From assembly GCA_947623455.1 (NCBI GenBank), contig OX392538.1:29635001-29699000 (forward strand): 64,000 nucleotides of DNA. The letters are read 5' to 3'. Below the pieces are notes generated by a model, which was given only the letters and a program-made list of their open reading frames with translations, did not search any database and was not told the origin of the DNA. Positions 1 through 11,749 of the stretch are shown here, piece after piece (position 1 is the stretch's first letter; each line of letters opens with the position of its first letter). The stretch comes from Mimachlamys varia (lineage: Eukaryota > Mollusca > Bivalvia > Pectinida > Pectinidae). A program made the translations under genes and the position numbers.

Positions 1-461
1 ATAATAGCTGATGTTGGTAAATGCTTTGGATTTTTCTAATAGGGCCACAGTGACTTCATGTTTTGCTAAATAATGTATAAATTTGATTAACATTTTACTA
101 CATTATTGTATATGTATATATCATTGAAACGGTTAATAATTTTCTATACATTAAACTAATAATGATAGTACCTAAATTATTCACAATTATATTTATTATA
201 TAGAAAGAGGGGGAGGGGGCAATTTACGTACAAAAAACTAATCATATTTTTCCTTATGATCATATAAGTTTGTTCCTTTCTATATAAAACATGTTATAGA
301 TAAATCTGTGAGAAGAAAAGCAATAGTCGCTAGGTAATTCAAAACGAACTCGCAAGTTATTTATATAAATGTAATGTTTTGTTGTTATTACATATTTTGA
401 ATTTAGAATTTTGCCACATATTTTTTAAAAATGTATCTAATAATGTCACGTTCTTTTCTTT
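1..461. other. AT-rich flank, no gene
   Basis: No coding signal is visible. The first ~80 bases resemble 2190-2285 (shared 'aatgctttgg' and 'cacagtgacttcat' blocks), which makes this the outer edge of the duplicated segment described for the Mutator-like copies. A short G-rich run lies near 205-220. Nothing else is recognised. Confidence 0.6.
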
Positions 462-1330
462 TTAACTGAGATGGTCCTCAGGCCGATTATCTCCCCTATA
501 CTTATTGATGGCTTGATCAAGTTGACTTCTGCTGTAATCAGACTTCCGAGCACTCCTGGACTTCTTTGCATGATCCGTTTGTTTTTGAGCCAGCAACGAA
601 AGATTTCTTTTTTGAACCTCTGGAAGGTACTGCCGCCGATGTTGGTACAGTTCCTCTGAGCTGATTTGGTTTAACTTACACTTCACTTCTGCACTCGGTG
701 TATCTCCTAAGTGTTCTGGTGTTTTGATAATGCAACATTTATCCCTGGGTGGCATCCATCATTCGTCTGCATGGAGGTATTCAGCCTCATCGTTCGAACT
801 GTATCGGTACTCAGTTTCATATTTAGGAGCTCCAGTACCAGCATCTGGTCTTATATTGTCATGTGAAGCTGAAGAATCTGGTTCGAACTCGGGAATATCG
901 AGCGTGTCCACTAGTTGTTGATGTCACCACCAGAACACACCACAGACTGCAGCTTACACTTTGAACATACACCTGAGTAGCACGAAAGAGTAGCATCTAA
1001 CACAGCAGTTAAGCAAGTTGTAATTGTGTCCACATCTCCATTATGTAGTTTTATCAGCTCCTAAATCAAGCTGCTCTTGGCTTTCAAATCCTGAGAAAAC
1101 ATAGTTTGGGAGTGTGCCCTCATGAGTCTGGTTTGTCCAGGAAACATAGACTCGTTGAACTGAGCACTATTACATTTTCGAAACTGTGCTCTCTTTAGGT
1201 GAGTAGGATAAGCTTGTCTCTCTACTTTTCACATTGGGTGTAGGGCTCGCATGACTTCTTCAAGGACTTGGGCTCACCGTCCGTTGATTGAGGGGAAGTT
1301 GGAGGACGAAACAGCTGTATGGCGCAGTAT
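462..1330 (-). pseudogene. Mutator-like transposase fragment, copy A
   Basis: Read on the minus strand this is the C-terminal part of a transposon protein. An open frame at 462-755 encodes a basic, Gln/Ser-rich tail (contains KSRSARKSDYSRSQLD). Upstream, an acidic stretch with PKYETEYRYSSNDEAEYLH continues the frame only after a shift near 920. Beyond that the nucleotide sequence matches copy B (2290-3200), but copy A lacks the ~350-bp segment that encodes the transposase core. I recognise the family as the animal 'Mutator-like transposase domain' proteins from copy B's motifs. The copy is frameshifted and internally deleted, so it is not a working gene. The family call is from memory; the homology to copy B is seen directly. 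Confidence 0.65.
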
Positions 1331-2290
1331 AATTCAGGTCTTTCAGCATACTGTATCTATTACTTATAATATATATTATATTTTCTACCACGATACCCTG
1401 TGTTACTTCACTCTCAGATCATCGTATAAACGTACTGACTGTTGGATAAATATATGTTATGTACCACTAGTGGAATATGACCTTCCGGAAATGTGGATTG
1501 TTGACGACGTTATCGATTGTTAACGTCTTCACAACTTGGCGGGAATGTATTCGAGATGATGTGATTTCCCGCAAATCTGCGATTCACTCCAGAAAACAAC
1601 ACTTCAACTGCCGTTCATTGTGGATCCATTTCTTGATGACAGATAACCGTTTAAGTTCTATTAATATATGGAGACGGACTATATGAATTTTGAAACCCTG
1701 TCAGCAATTTTGGTAGAGTAACTGCCGAATGCCTTGACAACCAGTTTGCAATTCATGAAAAAAAGCTTATGATATCTTCATGTGTATGGCCGACGATTTA
1801 AGCAATCAGTTTCTTCTTATCAAACACACTCTATTCAACCAACACTTATTCTTGTTTTCCCTGTAGCAGTTATCCATTTGTGAATAGAGTTGTTTGGTAG
1901 CCGGGTTTTTATATTCCAAAGAGATAACAATATGATATTCATGGTCAGATTGGAGTCGTGCGGCCACTACATCAGAGAAAGAAATCCTAAAACCGCTGTA
2001 CCATGTATGCTTACACTAGTCAGGTGAGTTCTTAAAGTCCACATGTTGGAACTTGATTAAGCTAGCCAATCGAAACGAGGTACATGTATATCTGTCTTGT
2101 CTTTGTCCATCTGGCATTTCCGCATGTTTGTAGTACTTTTGTCGCTCCTGGATGCGAAAAAAATCAAAACAAAAAAACAGATTGTCATAATGGCTATTGT
2201 GGGTGAATGCTTTGGTTTGTTCGTTAAAGATAAGGATATAGATAGGGGCACAGTGACTTCATATGTTTTGCTTAATAATTTTTAAATTGA
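1331..2290. repeat. Spacer between the two Mutator-like copies
   Basis: 1335-1600 matches 3120-3400 of the second copy, including the 'tatattatattttctacca' block and the 'atgtggattgttgacgacg' block, which is one arm of the fold-back sequence at 3267-3422. Bases 2190-2285 resemble 1-80. Short open frames on both strands here overlap one another and have no recognisable product. Confidence 0.55.
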
Positions 2291-3125
2291 TGAATCTGGT
2301 TCGAACTCAGGAATATCGAGAGTGTCCACCAGTTGTTGCTGTCACCACCAGAACACACCACAGAATTCAGCTTACACTTTGAACAGACACCTGGGTAGGA
2401 CGAAACAGTATCATCTAACACAGCAGGTTAACGAGTTGTAATTGTGTCCATATCTCCATTTATAGTTTCATCAGCTCCTTAAAAATCAAGCTGCTTCTGG
2501 CTTTTAAGTCCTGAGAAAATATTTTTTGGGAGTGTGCCCTCATGAGTTTGGTTCGTCCAGGAAACATACTCACTGAACAGAGCACTATTACATTTGTGGA
2601 ACTGTGCTCTCCCTAGGTGAGTGGGATAAGCTTGTCTCTTTACTTTCCACATCGGGTGTAGGGCTCGCATGGGTTCTTCAAGGCCTTTGGCTCCGGTGTC
2701 ATCACCGTCCGTTGTGGCATATTTTAGCAAAACACCTTGTCTGGTAAACTGATCTCCAATGTCCTTTCCCATGGCGTACTCCGACGTCCATCATACTTGC
2801 CGGTGTTTGTCGCGCGGTCTTGGTGGCTTCCAGGGCATTTGGCATCATAATCTTTACCCTTCAGCCAAGCACCTGTCCAGCAAAGTTTGTTGGGTAGGGC
2901 CCGCGCTAGTATCCATTTCTTTGTTGTTGATGTCTCGATACCCAGACAGATTCCCTGTGAGGCATTCATCCTTGGCTTCTTAGCAGTTCCAAATGTTGTA
3001 CTATTGTACCGCCCATCCAGTGCTAACCCAATGGTGCTTGGATCCTCAGTTCCCCTCAGTTGATTGAGGGGAACTTGGAGGACGGAACAGTTGTATGGTG
3101 CAGTTAAATTCATGTTTTTTAGCAT
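2291..3125 (-). pseudogene. Mutator-like transposase fragment, copy B
   Basis: Two overlapping minus-strand frames (2724-3125 and 2479-2772) together encode a transposase core broken by a frameshift near 2740-2770. Motifs seen include LALDGRYNSTTFGTAKKP, NKLCWTGAWLKGK and, in the second frame, KYATTDGDDTGAKGLEE and PMWKVKRQA. These match what I know of the animal Mutator-like transposase domain (DDE-type, nuclear, cuts and moves its own element). The ALDGRYN and TTDGD aspartates are plausible catalytic residues, which is inference. Compared with copy A, this copy keeps the core but lacks the C-terminal ~790 bp (joint near 2290). It is inactive by frameshift and truncation. Confidence 0.7.
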
Positions 3126-3266
3126 ACTGTATCTATTACTAAATATATATTATATTTTCTACCACAATGCTCTGTGTTATTCCACTCTCCTTTGTATAAA
3201 CATAATGACTGTTGGATATATATGTTATATACCACAAGTGGAATATGACCTTCCAGACTTTTGATT

Positions 3267-3422
3267 GGTTGCGAAGTTGAACTTTGACCGAAAATGTGGA
3301 TGGTTGACGACGACATCGACAATCGCGGATTTGCGGGAAATTACATGTTCTCGAATATATTCCCGCCAAGTTGTGACGACGTCAACAATCCACATTTCCG
3401 GTCAAAGTTCAACTTTTCAACC
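3267..3422. repeat. Fold-back repeat with ~45-bp arms
   Basis: Left arm 3267-3312 (ggttgcgaagttgaactttg...) and right arm 3378-3422 (...caaagttcaacttttcaacc) are imperfect inverted repeats around a ~65-bp loop containing 'cgcggatttgcgggaaa' and 'attcccgcc'. The same module occurs in part at 1480-1595 and at 42925-42995, so it is a dispersed fold-back or MITE-like sequence. Confidence 0.7.
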
Positions 3423-3424
3423 AA

Positions 3425-3535
3425 ACATAAGTTACAAAAGACACTCGCTAAAGTTCGTGTCTTTTGTAACTTTAAAAAAAAATTAACGAGAGTGAAATAA
3501 ATTCCATATCCAAAAACAACTCGTTGCGTAACCTC
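3425..3535 (+). repeat. Dispersed repeat with a perfect 14-bp hairpin
   Basis: GTTACAAAAGACAC at 3431-3444 is exactly inverted at 3457-3470. The following 'gaaataaattccatatc' block and the hairpin recur at 42712-42835. There the hairpin precedes, rather than follows, the 'cccgcc...ggtcaaagttca' module, so the modules have been shuffled. Confidence 0.7.
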
Positions 3536-3889
3536 TATGTTAACGATCTTCTTGGACTTGGTTACATGAGTAGGTTGCATGTAGTAGAAAATATAATGCT
3601 TCTTCCTTTGATATATGATACGCATTCACCAAGAAAGATTAATCAGCTCAATTAGCGAACGGTTGACTGGTTTCGCGTATTTTTTCATACAAGTCTGATA
3701 ATGGACCGCAAGCAAAAACATATATCAAGCAGATGAGGTAGAACGACTCGGACTACATGTGAACATGAACTAGTCATGAATCATAAATTAGTCATGAATC
3801 ATGAACAAGTGAACAAAAACATATGTCTCCCCTTATGATTTTGTTTTATTCAGCTAAAACCTGAAGTTAACCTATGACTTTGACCATGT

Positions 3890-4075
3890 GACCTTGAGGT
3901 TTGGTCAGTGGCCATCTTTTTTATTCTGACCAATTTTCCTTGATAGTGTCATAAAAAAATATAAATCAGTAAACATAGATAGACGGACGAACAGAAGGAC
4001 AGACAGACGGACGGACAAGCGAATTACTATAGGGCATCCGCATCGAAGATGGGCCTCTATTACCTTGAGGTTTGG
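3890..4075. repeat. Degenerate dispersed repeat with GACA/GACG microsatellite
   Basis: The phrase 'accttgaggtttggtca' occurs twice (about 3890 and 4060). Between them is a short GGAC/GACA-rich run (3975-4020) followed by 'tatagggcatccgcatcg'. This arrangement resembles common bivalve dispersed repeats. No coding content. Confidence 0.5.
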
Positions 4076-4079
4076 TCAA

Positions 4080-5470
4080 TTATTGTTACATGTTTATAAT
4101 TACACAGTGAGGATGAAAGTGCATCACCTTGGCGTACACCTTTGGATGTTTGAAAAAGTCATACATTTGTTTTATCTATGACCTTTCGTTAAAGGTCACA
4201 CTGGCCTATTAACTGTGCACTACACATCATCTATTTGTGATGCAGGTATACTAAAAAAGTTATCAATAAATCATTAACGGTTTAAAACTTATCGCCCAAT
4301 GTACTTTAAAGCTGACAATGCAACTTAAAAAGCTTTCAATTAATATTTTTTAAAACAAAGTTGGATTTTTTTTCTGGTTTTGAGATCGTCCCTATCTGTT
4401 CCGGCCATCGTTTCTAAGGAAGTGCCGACATTTTAGTTTTGCCACTGCTTGGTAACGAGTATGGGTCCCGATGGGTATATAAAGGCCATAGCCTGTAAAA
4501 CCGGTTTTCAAAGTACTCCTGACCGTCACAACATTCTGTGCTCCGCGCACTCGGCAACCGCTGTCTAAAATCAAAGGCACTCACCTGTAGACTTTGAACC
4601 ACAATACTGCCATGCTTGTTGTTACTAATAACACATTTTGAAATTGTGTATCCGAAATACAAGGCATATCACTGAAAATACTTCCATAAATCCAATATAT
4701 ATCGCCGGTCTTTCACGTGCATATAATCGCATCCACGTACAAACTCTTAATCTTGGTCATGTTGACGCTTGACAAGCAAACACGTGTAAAACACGGCACA
4801 CCCAGGTGTGTATTCAACAATGTGAAATTATATATTTAAACCATTCTCATGGACTTATTTGGAATTATTATGGTTTCTACGCTGGATGTTAGTACTAGTT
4901 GGATATCAAAAAGGTAGGCATACGCGTTAATTAGCCATTTGTTTGTTTCACTTGCAACATATATTACATAATGTTGTGTTATTTTGTCGTAAGTTTCATG
5001 GCGATATGGATGTTTTTATTACAATTTCATTTCACATTCATAATTGACTTTCCAATATCCATATCCATATTCGTAACACACGAAAACGAGCCGTAACGTA
5101 AAGTGTACAGACTATCTGTACCTGTAAAAGACGTGCTACGGCGAGAGGGCAGTGTCGGAATGAAACTGGTTTTACAACTATTGGTGCTTTTATACCCAAG
5201 GGTGTCTATGTGCGTTACCAAGCAAGGGTAAATCAAAAATGTCGGCCACTTCCTTGGTTACGAAAACCGGAAGACACATGGTCAATGTAGGGAACATCTC
5301 GGAAGTATTCGGAGTAATCACAATTCGATTTTTTTTCAAATCTTAATTAAAAGCTTTTAACTTGCACTGTCAGCTTTAATTGAGAGAAACTCCTTATGCT
5401 CTCCCTCCATCAATATGACCATGTACACTACGAACACATATATACTCAGTGGCTGTCCTTTATGTTCGGA
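4080..5470. other. Intergenic stretch, nothing recognised
   Basis: AT-rich sequence with only short, overlapping open frames on either strand (for example 4414-4662 and 5027-5236), none with a recognisable motif, codon bias or splice context. No repeat element identified with confidence. Confidence 0.5.
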
Positions 5471-5479
5471 AGACTCGGT

Positions 5480-6115
5480 TATTATAGATATAAGAGAAGC
5501 AAAAGATGCGTTAAAAATGAAACCTTTTTAAAATGATTAGTTAGAAGGTAAATACTAAATCTTCCTGTTGAATTACTACAATCGACCCGGCTATGTAAAC
5601 ATTTGAATAGAAATATAAAATCTGTGTATTTAAGTCTAAATTCCAGACTGGGTAAATTGCATTATCTACACATTTGCAAGTATGTAAGATGGCTATTATA
5701 GTCTAATTTTGATTCAAAACGCAAAAACTGGTGTTTGATAGGTGACCATACTTTAGAGTAGTAATCTAACTGAATGCGTTCCACGCTAATGTACAGAGAG
5801 CGAATAACTGACACGTTTGTAAAAGGCCTGCAGGTACGTTTTAAAAATCTAAGCATTTGCATTGCCTTATCAACCACTTTTTAACAAGAAATTAAAAGTT
5901 CATATTTCGAGTGAGCAATATACCATATAAGTCTTTAACACATGATTCTTTCTTAAGAGATTCACTTCTCCAGCTATATTGATACGCAGTTGTACATCTT
6001 TTGTTGGCAAACGTTATGTAACAACATTTCTTTACATCAATGGACTTTTTCCAAGTTTTAGACCAGTCGTAGATTCTGTCAATATCGGAATTGAGTTCAT
6101 CATAATCTTGCATAT
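5480..6115 (-). pseudogene. LINE reverse-transcriptase C-terminal fragment
   Basis: Two minus-strand frames in succession, 5892-6113 then 5662-5877, encode the region downstream of the RT catalytic core in non-LTR retrotransposons. Visible motifs are DIDRIYDWSKTW, KKCCYITFANK and CVKDLYGILLTRNMNF, then VDKAMQMLRFLKRTCRPF and SLYISVERIQLDYYSKVWSP. The joint between the frames is broken near 5880-5890, and no YADD core, endonuclease or ORF1 is present, so this is a dead, 5'-truncated remnant. It differs in sequence from the LINE at 50-53 kb. The family looks Jockey-like; the exact clade is uncertain. Confidence 0.75.
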
Positions 6116-8224
6116 TACGTACCTTTGATATTAAAAACAGTTATTTGCAGCAGAGTATTTCTTAAGCATGAAATCGCTCTAGCTCATCAAAAATGAGAGG
6201 ATTCACATACATAGAATTAGCTTTATCAAGAAGTTTTTCAAAGATTTTTTATACTTATTGTACCAACCCTGGAGGAAAGAACCCATTATCCAAGCATTGG
6301 TTCTTTGGTCCAATCCACTAGTGAATGGTATGGTAAGTATAAAATGCGTATTCATAACAAAACACCAATAAAAGTTTGTTGTATCACACTAATGAATTAT
6401 ATTCTCCGTCATGTCAATACTCAATAGTATGTGAAAACAAGAGTTGCGTCCCTTTAACCACTCAGTACATTTAATGTAAATATGTTTGCAAGATGATGTT
6501 CATGATTATCATTGAGAAGACCTATATAAAAGCTTCTAGTCCGCTGTCTAATCTATTTTATGTCAATAATAAAACGTACTGAAATGAAATGCAATAAGCT
6601 AGTGAGCAATTGTTAAACCTATTCACGGGACCAAAAATTATTTTCATAAGGGATACTTTGTTGATAGTTGGTCAAACAAAAAAACCCCATTTTTAATAAG
6701 AGTTGCTTCCCTTCGACTACTTTGGTGTCATTGCTATAGATATATGAGCTATAAAGCTCAAAGGTCCTATCAGTTTTGTTTGTTCATACTGATATTCACA
6801 TCGTGAAAATGATGTTCTCAGCGACCTCGGCTGAGGTCAATAAGATAGCATTGGTATTCGCAAACACTATATCAGTGAAAGGTGTAACTTGATGAAAGCT
6901 AATTGGAGGAAAGTTTGTTTGAGCAGAGAAACCATGCTTGTCAATGAGAACAATTTCATGAATGAGTAATATTTAAAGTTTAAGGGTGATTCGAAGTGTA
7001 GCATTGTAGAGTGGTTGTTTATTGTAAGGAGTAGTTGTATGTACATATGTATATGTCTCTACAGGAACCAACATTGAGCATTCAAAATCTAGCAGTGATT
7101 ATAGGAAGTCCTTGGATAATCGTCTAGACAAAGTAGTGTACGGGAGGTAACCTATACAATCATAAAGTGACATACGTGATCGACAATATTACATGTAGGT
7201 AACATATATTAGCGTGCGTACATGTTTATGTGTTAAAGGTCATATCTTAATTTTCTAAACATTGGAAACATACATACGAGCCTAGCTTGCAAAAATGATA
7301 TAAATGTGTGATGCGGTTCATTTGAAAAAATACATGAAAACCATATAATGGATAAAATAGCCCAGAACACCCTTTAGTGCGACTTAGAACCTATAGTTTT
7401 CTGCATTTGGATTATAGTCTTCAAGTTTATATACACACATTTCCTAATGCGATCCAAACCTATCAAGGCTTCGCCATGTTTGTAGTTTATGCATTTGCTA
7501 AATTTCATCACGAAACCGTGTACAAAACGACGAAAGTCGTAACATATCACCGGTATATTTATTAATAATCTTAGCTAATCTTATCCAGACTTAGATTTAA
7601 AAGTGAAATATTATTTCATCCTATTAGGTTATAAGAATCTTTCATGACAAGGGATGTGAAATAGGGATATTAAACCCGAGGAATTTTAAAATTTGGTAAC
7701 ACCCGAGGCTTTGCCGAAATGTGAAAACCCCATTTGGTCACGAACGACTATTTTTCTCTCATATCAACTACATGAAAAAACGCCTACCAGTTTGAAAATT
7801 TACACTTTTTCACAAAAAAATCTGTTTAGTTTGTGAAAGGTTTTAATTTCATCACGTCGTCCTTTTCTTTTTTTATGCATCAAAGTACCGGATTATGACG
7901 TTACGTAGATTATGGAGTCCTTGTGATGATAATTTGTTCTTACATGGCTTTCTTCATGGGCAAAGTCTATCCAAAATGGCGAGATATGAGGCAAAAAAAA
8001 TTTCTAACGATGCAGTGAATGATACATCCATCATTTATATTATAACAACGCATCGGTGGATATCTGTGATGAATATGTTTGTTTCCTTTGCAAATGTCGG
8101 ACTGCAATACAAAACCGTGAATTATGATTGATATACATATACAATGCTAATATGAATTGCCCTATTATTATATATTAACATATATGAATGTTTGTTTAAA
8201 AGTAAAATACAGAATGTTATATTC
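6116..8224. other. Intergenic stretch, no gene recognised
   Basis: Short open frames (for example 7377-7565 and 7895-8131) have no recognisable domain and no convincing splice or promoter context. The 'aagagttgc(g/t)tccctt' phrase occurs near 6440 and 6700, suggesting old repeat fragments. Otherwise unremarkable. Confidence 0.5.
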
Positions 8225-8372
8225 CAATAAATCAGCAAAAGACCCAGACTGTCACAAAACTCTTACACGAACATACCGCGGCCTCCCAAATACACACCCA
8301 CTTAACACACGCATACATCCTGGCTGTCAATAGGACTTAAAACAATCAAACTTAAAACAAACCAAACCTTTT
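8225..8372 (+). repeat. Dispersed repeat family R1, 3' portion
   Basis: Contains 'cttacacgaacataccgcgg', 'ctcccaaatacacac' and 'aaaacaaaccaaacc'. The longest copy in the window is 28122-28415, with fragments at 19375-19500, 20000-20345 and 36690-36795. The family is non-coding and resembles a short retroposon abundant in bivalves (recollection). The copies are divergent. Confidence 0.65.
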
Positions 8373-8430
8373 TATTTTAATATTTTTAAACACCGCATAT
8401 TAAAGTGATTTCATAGCCATAAATACTAGA

Positions 8431-8642
8431 ATACTGTGAACCAACTTATTTTCGCGTGCTGTTAATTTTTGCGTATTTTGCTGTTGATTTAAAGATAAAT
8501 CGACGCAAAATAGTCTAATTAGAGGTATACCAACTGCAGAAGTAGCGTACTTAAGAGTACGCAGGTTTTGTCGCGAATTAAATCAGTGCGAAATAATCGT
8601 CTCATATAAAAATGCGAAAATAAGTTGGTTACAAGTAGTGTA
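8431..8642. mobile_element. MITE-like element with ~19-bp terminal inverted repeats
   Basis: AACCAACTTATTTTCGCGT (8439-8457) is inverted with one mismatch at 8612-8630. The ~210-bp interior has no open frame. It is AT-rich with several 'cgaaaat/cgcg' phrases, like those at 34870-34960 and 56940-57010. No transposase, so non-autonomous. Confidence 0.65.
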
Positions 8643-9225
8643 TTGATATGAAGAGGTGATATTCCGGTAACCGTTTATCGATTTAAATTTATTCTTTTAG
8701 TTCAGCCAAATATTTTTCAGCTGAAATGTTAATTATTGTAAAGGATATCCTTTGACAAGAGATAGAAAAAAAAGAAACGATAGATGAAGTTTTTGTGTTT
8801 ATATTTTCAAAGTAATGTTTGTGTATCGCTTTTAATATTGTTTTAAGTTGGACTTAAAAGTTCCCATCATATTCGGATACAAAAAGTAGCATTATGTATA
8901 AGAAATAAGCGTGTTATTTATGGATTTCCAACGTGATTACGTCGTCACCGGATGTAGCCATAAAAAACGTGTTACTGGACATATATTTTCTTATTTTTCA
9001 TTTTCATTGTATTGTGCTCCTATCCTGTCTGACTTACAAAGACAAGAATTTCTCAGTCTTCTTTTCTTTGATAGGTAATTATATCGACCTATTGGTGTTG
9101 CTGGCTCAACTGACAAGACAGCGTGCAACATATGGCACAGAAAGTAAAAGTATTCATTACTTTGTCATTACCTGTCTGCAGCAATGTTAGATAAACATTT
9201 TCTCTCATATCTCGCAATGTTGGAT

Positions 9226-9341
9226 AGAGTTTGCCCATGTAAGAAAGCTATGTAAGAAAAATCGATCTTACATAGCATTTCACGCGACGTGACGTCACAA
9301 TGGCTCAACAATGACGTGACGTCACGAATACGGTAAACTCT
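9226..9341. repeat. Fold-back element carrying two CRE palindromes
   Basis: The ends AGAGTTTGCC (9226) and GGTAAACTCT (to 9341) are near-perfect inverted repeats. Inside are the hairpin GCTATGTAAG/CTTACATAGC (9247-9276) and two perfect TGACGTCA octamers at 9290-9297 and 9317-9324. The octamer is the classical CREB/ATF site; whether it acts here is unknown. The nearest known start is ~4.7 kb away. Confidence 0.6.
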
Positions 9342-9371
9342 GATGCCGTTCCATGAAACAACTATCGATAT

Positions 9372-9879
9372 CCTACTGAACTTTATCCTTTGATAAAACC
9401 ACCAGAAAGAAACTTTAATCCTTATATTTACTGTCCAGACCTTATATTCCCACGTGTAGTTATTTCTTTAATCAGATGTTATGATACTTACTGCGATGAA
9501 CTCAAACAGTATCGTTTGGTTTCGGTAGACTGTTGAAACAGCCGCCTTATGAGGTGACGAAATCCCGCGAAATTTCAGTCAACAAGTAAACAAAAAAGTT
9601 CCAAAAGATTACATCTTTTTATTGTTATTCTTTTACATAAGTTCATATATAAATAAATCATACTGTCTTTGTTACTGTTATTGTATTTAAAAAAACCCAT
9701 TAAAATGCTTCTTATTTATTTCTTAAATAAATTAACACATACAACGCGGCAGGATATTGATCGAGTCTGAAAAGTAGTGACGCGGCCTCGTGTTCAAATC
9801 GTAACGGAGTGTATTACTGCGCGCTGCGCCAATAGGCGCGTGATCCACTGATTTTATCGGAAAAATAAAGTTCAGTAGG
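9372..9879. mobile_element. MITE-like element, ~508 bp
   Basis: The left end CCTACTGAACTTTATCC... is inverted at the right end (...GGAAAAATAAAGTTCAGTAGG, ending 9879), with arms of about 35 bp and a few mismatches. The interior has no transposase frame, so this is a non-autonomous DNA element. No clear target-site duplication was seen. Confidence 0.6.
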
Positions 9880-10228
9880 CATTCGTAGAAATGTATAGGC
9901 AATATACTATTAATTCCAATCAGACTGTAAATATTAACTAATATCTCCGTGTTATCTTGTTATATCTATCATATCAATTTAATCTGTGTTTTCTCTCCAA
10001 AATTGATAACTATTTTCATATTCTTAGATGTGTGTAAGGAAAGACGTGCTTATTTGTTGGCGCCGTTTTCTTTATGTATTGATGACCTCTCCTCCTTATT
10101 GTGACGTCATGTGATTGTTTATAATGTTTAAAAAAGTTTTACAATGCAAGATTGATCGAACAATACGGCTAACTTGTTGTCAACACCACCATTCAGGAAA
10201 CACAACGTGAACTACATTATAATGTGGA

Positions 10229-10403
10229 CATAAAGCAGAAGACTCCTGCTCTTCCGGAACCTGATCTTAATCTCTTGTACGTTTTCAAGGGTCTCGATGT
10301 TAATATTTCCTTTGTTCGTATTTTGTCCCAAGTTTAATCGACTTTGGTTTTGGATTATGGTTTTGTTGACGCTTCGGTATTCTCTGATTTGTTTTTCGTT
10401 TAA
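10229..10403 (+). repeat. Retroposon family R2, 5'-truncated copy
   Basis: Starts at 'aagcagaagac', passes 'cttccggaacctgatctt' and 'tctcttgtacg', and ends 'gacgcttcggtattctctg'. This matches the 3' ~170 bp of the full copies at 36068-36312 and (reverse) 12880-13114. See the 40853-41018 copy, whose target-site duplication supports retroposition. Confidence 0.75.
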
Positions 10404-10539
10404 AGGCTTGTCAAGTTTTGGTGGTTGTCGTTGGGAGTCAGAGTGCTTGCAGATAAACCAAAGACCTGTGATGTAATCTTCTTTTATACAAGCATTTTCA
10501 TTGGCTTAAATAAGTATTTCATCAGCCCATTACGTTAAA

Positions 10540-10625
10540 AATGACGTCGCCGTTTATAACGTCGCTTTTGATTGGCTAATGCAGCATCGTAATACTTAGT
10601 ATGAGTAAAATAGTCACTCAATAAA
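10540..10625 (+). repeat. Dispersed repeat R3 (also at 20757-20830)
   Basis: The sequence 'aaaaatgacgtcgccgtttataacgtc...ttttgattggctaatgcagc' is closely similar to 20757-20830. Both contain two ACGTC motifs followed by a TTTTGATT(G/T)GCT block and a short A-rich tail. Non-coding. Confidence 0.6.
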
Positions 10626-10693
10626 GCGAAATTTTACAGGGTAAATATTATATTATAAGTATTACACAACTTCAACTTGAAATTATTTGTAAA

Positions 10694-10797
10694 GTTATGG
10701 GATTATAGCACAAACGACCGGAGTATACTCTCATCATAAACCGCCTTGTGGTATATTTAGAGTACACTCTGTTTTTTTTGTGTTATAACCCCATAAC
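10694..10797. repeat. Imperfect palindrome, ~38-bp arms
   Basis: GTTATGGGATTATAGCACAAA at the left is inverted in TTTGTGTTATAACCCCATAAC at the right. 'gagtatactct' in the left arm pairs with 'agagtacactc' in the right arm. Likely a small fold-back element; no coding content. Confidence 0.6.
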
Positions 10798-10799
10798 AT

Positions 10800-11745
10800 A
10801 CAAAAATAGATTCAAGTTAATCCTTAATTAAATTTTGTTTTAGTGTTGTAGTCAATTTGATATGCTACGATGTTGAATTGTATTCGATGTTATTAAAATA
10901 ATATAGATTGTTTTTTGTTGAAATAATATTTACTACAGTTTAATAACATTTGCCATAAAGTGGTCATTTATTTGATAACATACATTTTTGTGATAATATT
11001 TACCATAAAGAAATACTATTGTATGTTTCAAGTTAGATAATATCATAATGCATTTTTATATTGTTACATACATAGTGCAGCTAATATATAATGTAATAAT
11101 GATAAATAATCAATATTAGCATAATAATGAATATTATTTGTAAAAACGATATTGTATTCAATGTTTCTTCCGTAAACAGACCATATCTGTAGCAAATGGG
11201 CTTTTAAATTAAAAAAAAACCCATAAAAGTCTTCTTTGAAGGGAAGAAGTACTCTACAGAGGCCTTTATGACCACACACTTTTAAAGTAAAAATGTTCCG
11301 GACAAGAAATAAATAAAATGATGAAATATTTTGTCATGAAATATATTAATTTTGATACTGCGTAGTTATGCAGCATAAGCAAATAATGCTGATTTGTCCA
11401 TGGCCAGCTGTTGGCACATTGGTGTGTGAAGACGACGCGGCATGAAGAAAATAACATTGTCATGTTACTTTTAACTATCCATCAGACAAAGGATGATAGA
11501 CTACTCCGTGTTCCGTGCGTCAGAAACCGCTGTAAGCCGATTAGGTTTTAATCCTGTCTCAAAAGGATCCCTGTCAACATAGTATTACCGGTGTCTTTTC
11601 ACAACTCCGACATCTGTTTCGTCGATGTAATCTTCTGGAAAGAAAATGAGATTAGTTTGATACACAGTTTTGTCCTCCCATGTCAAGTTATTATGATACA
11701 AAGAAAATGTTTCACTGTCTCATCACACGAGAAGAATAGCGAAAT
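10800..11745. other. AT-rich intergenic stretch
   Basis: Very AT-rich, with short minus-strand frames (11064-11279 and 11266-11463) that lack any recognisable motif. 'catttgccataaagtgg' and 'atttaccataaag' are loosely repeated at 10948 and 11000. No gene called. Confidence 0.5.
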
Positions 11746-11749
11746 GTTG

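Noticed and set aside
7377..9190. Frames at 7377-7565, 7895-8131 and 8933-9190 as small host genes
   Set aside because: No domain, no splice consensus, no promoter and no codon pattern distinct from flanking AT-rich DNA.
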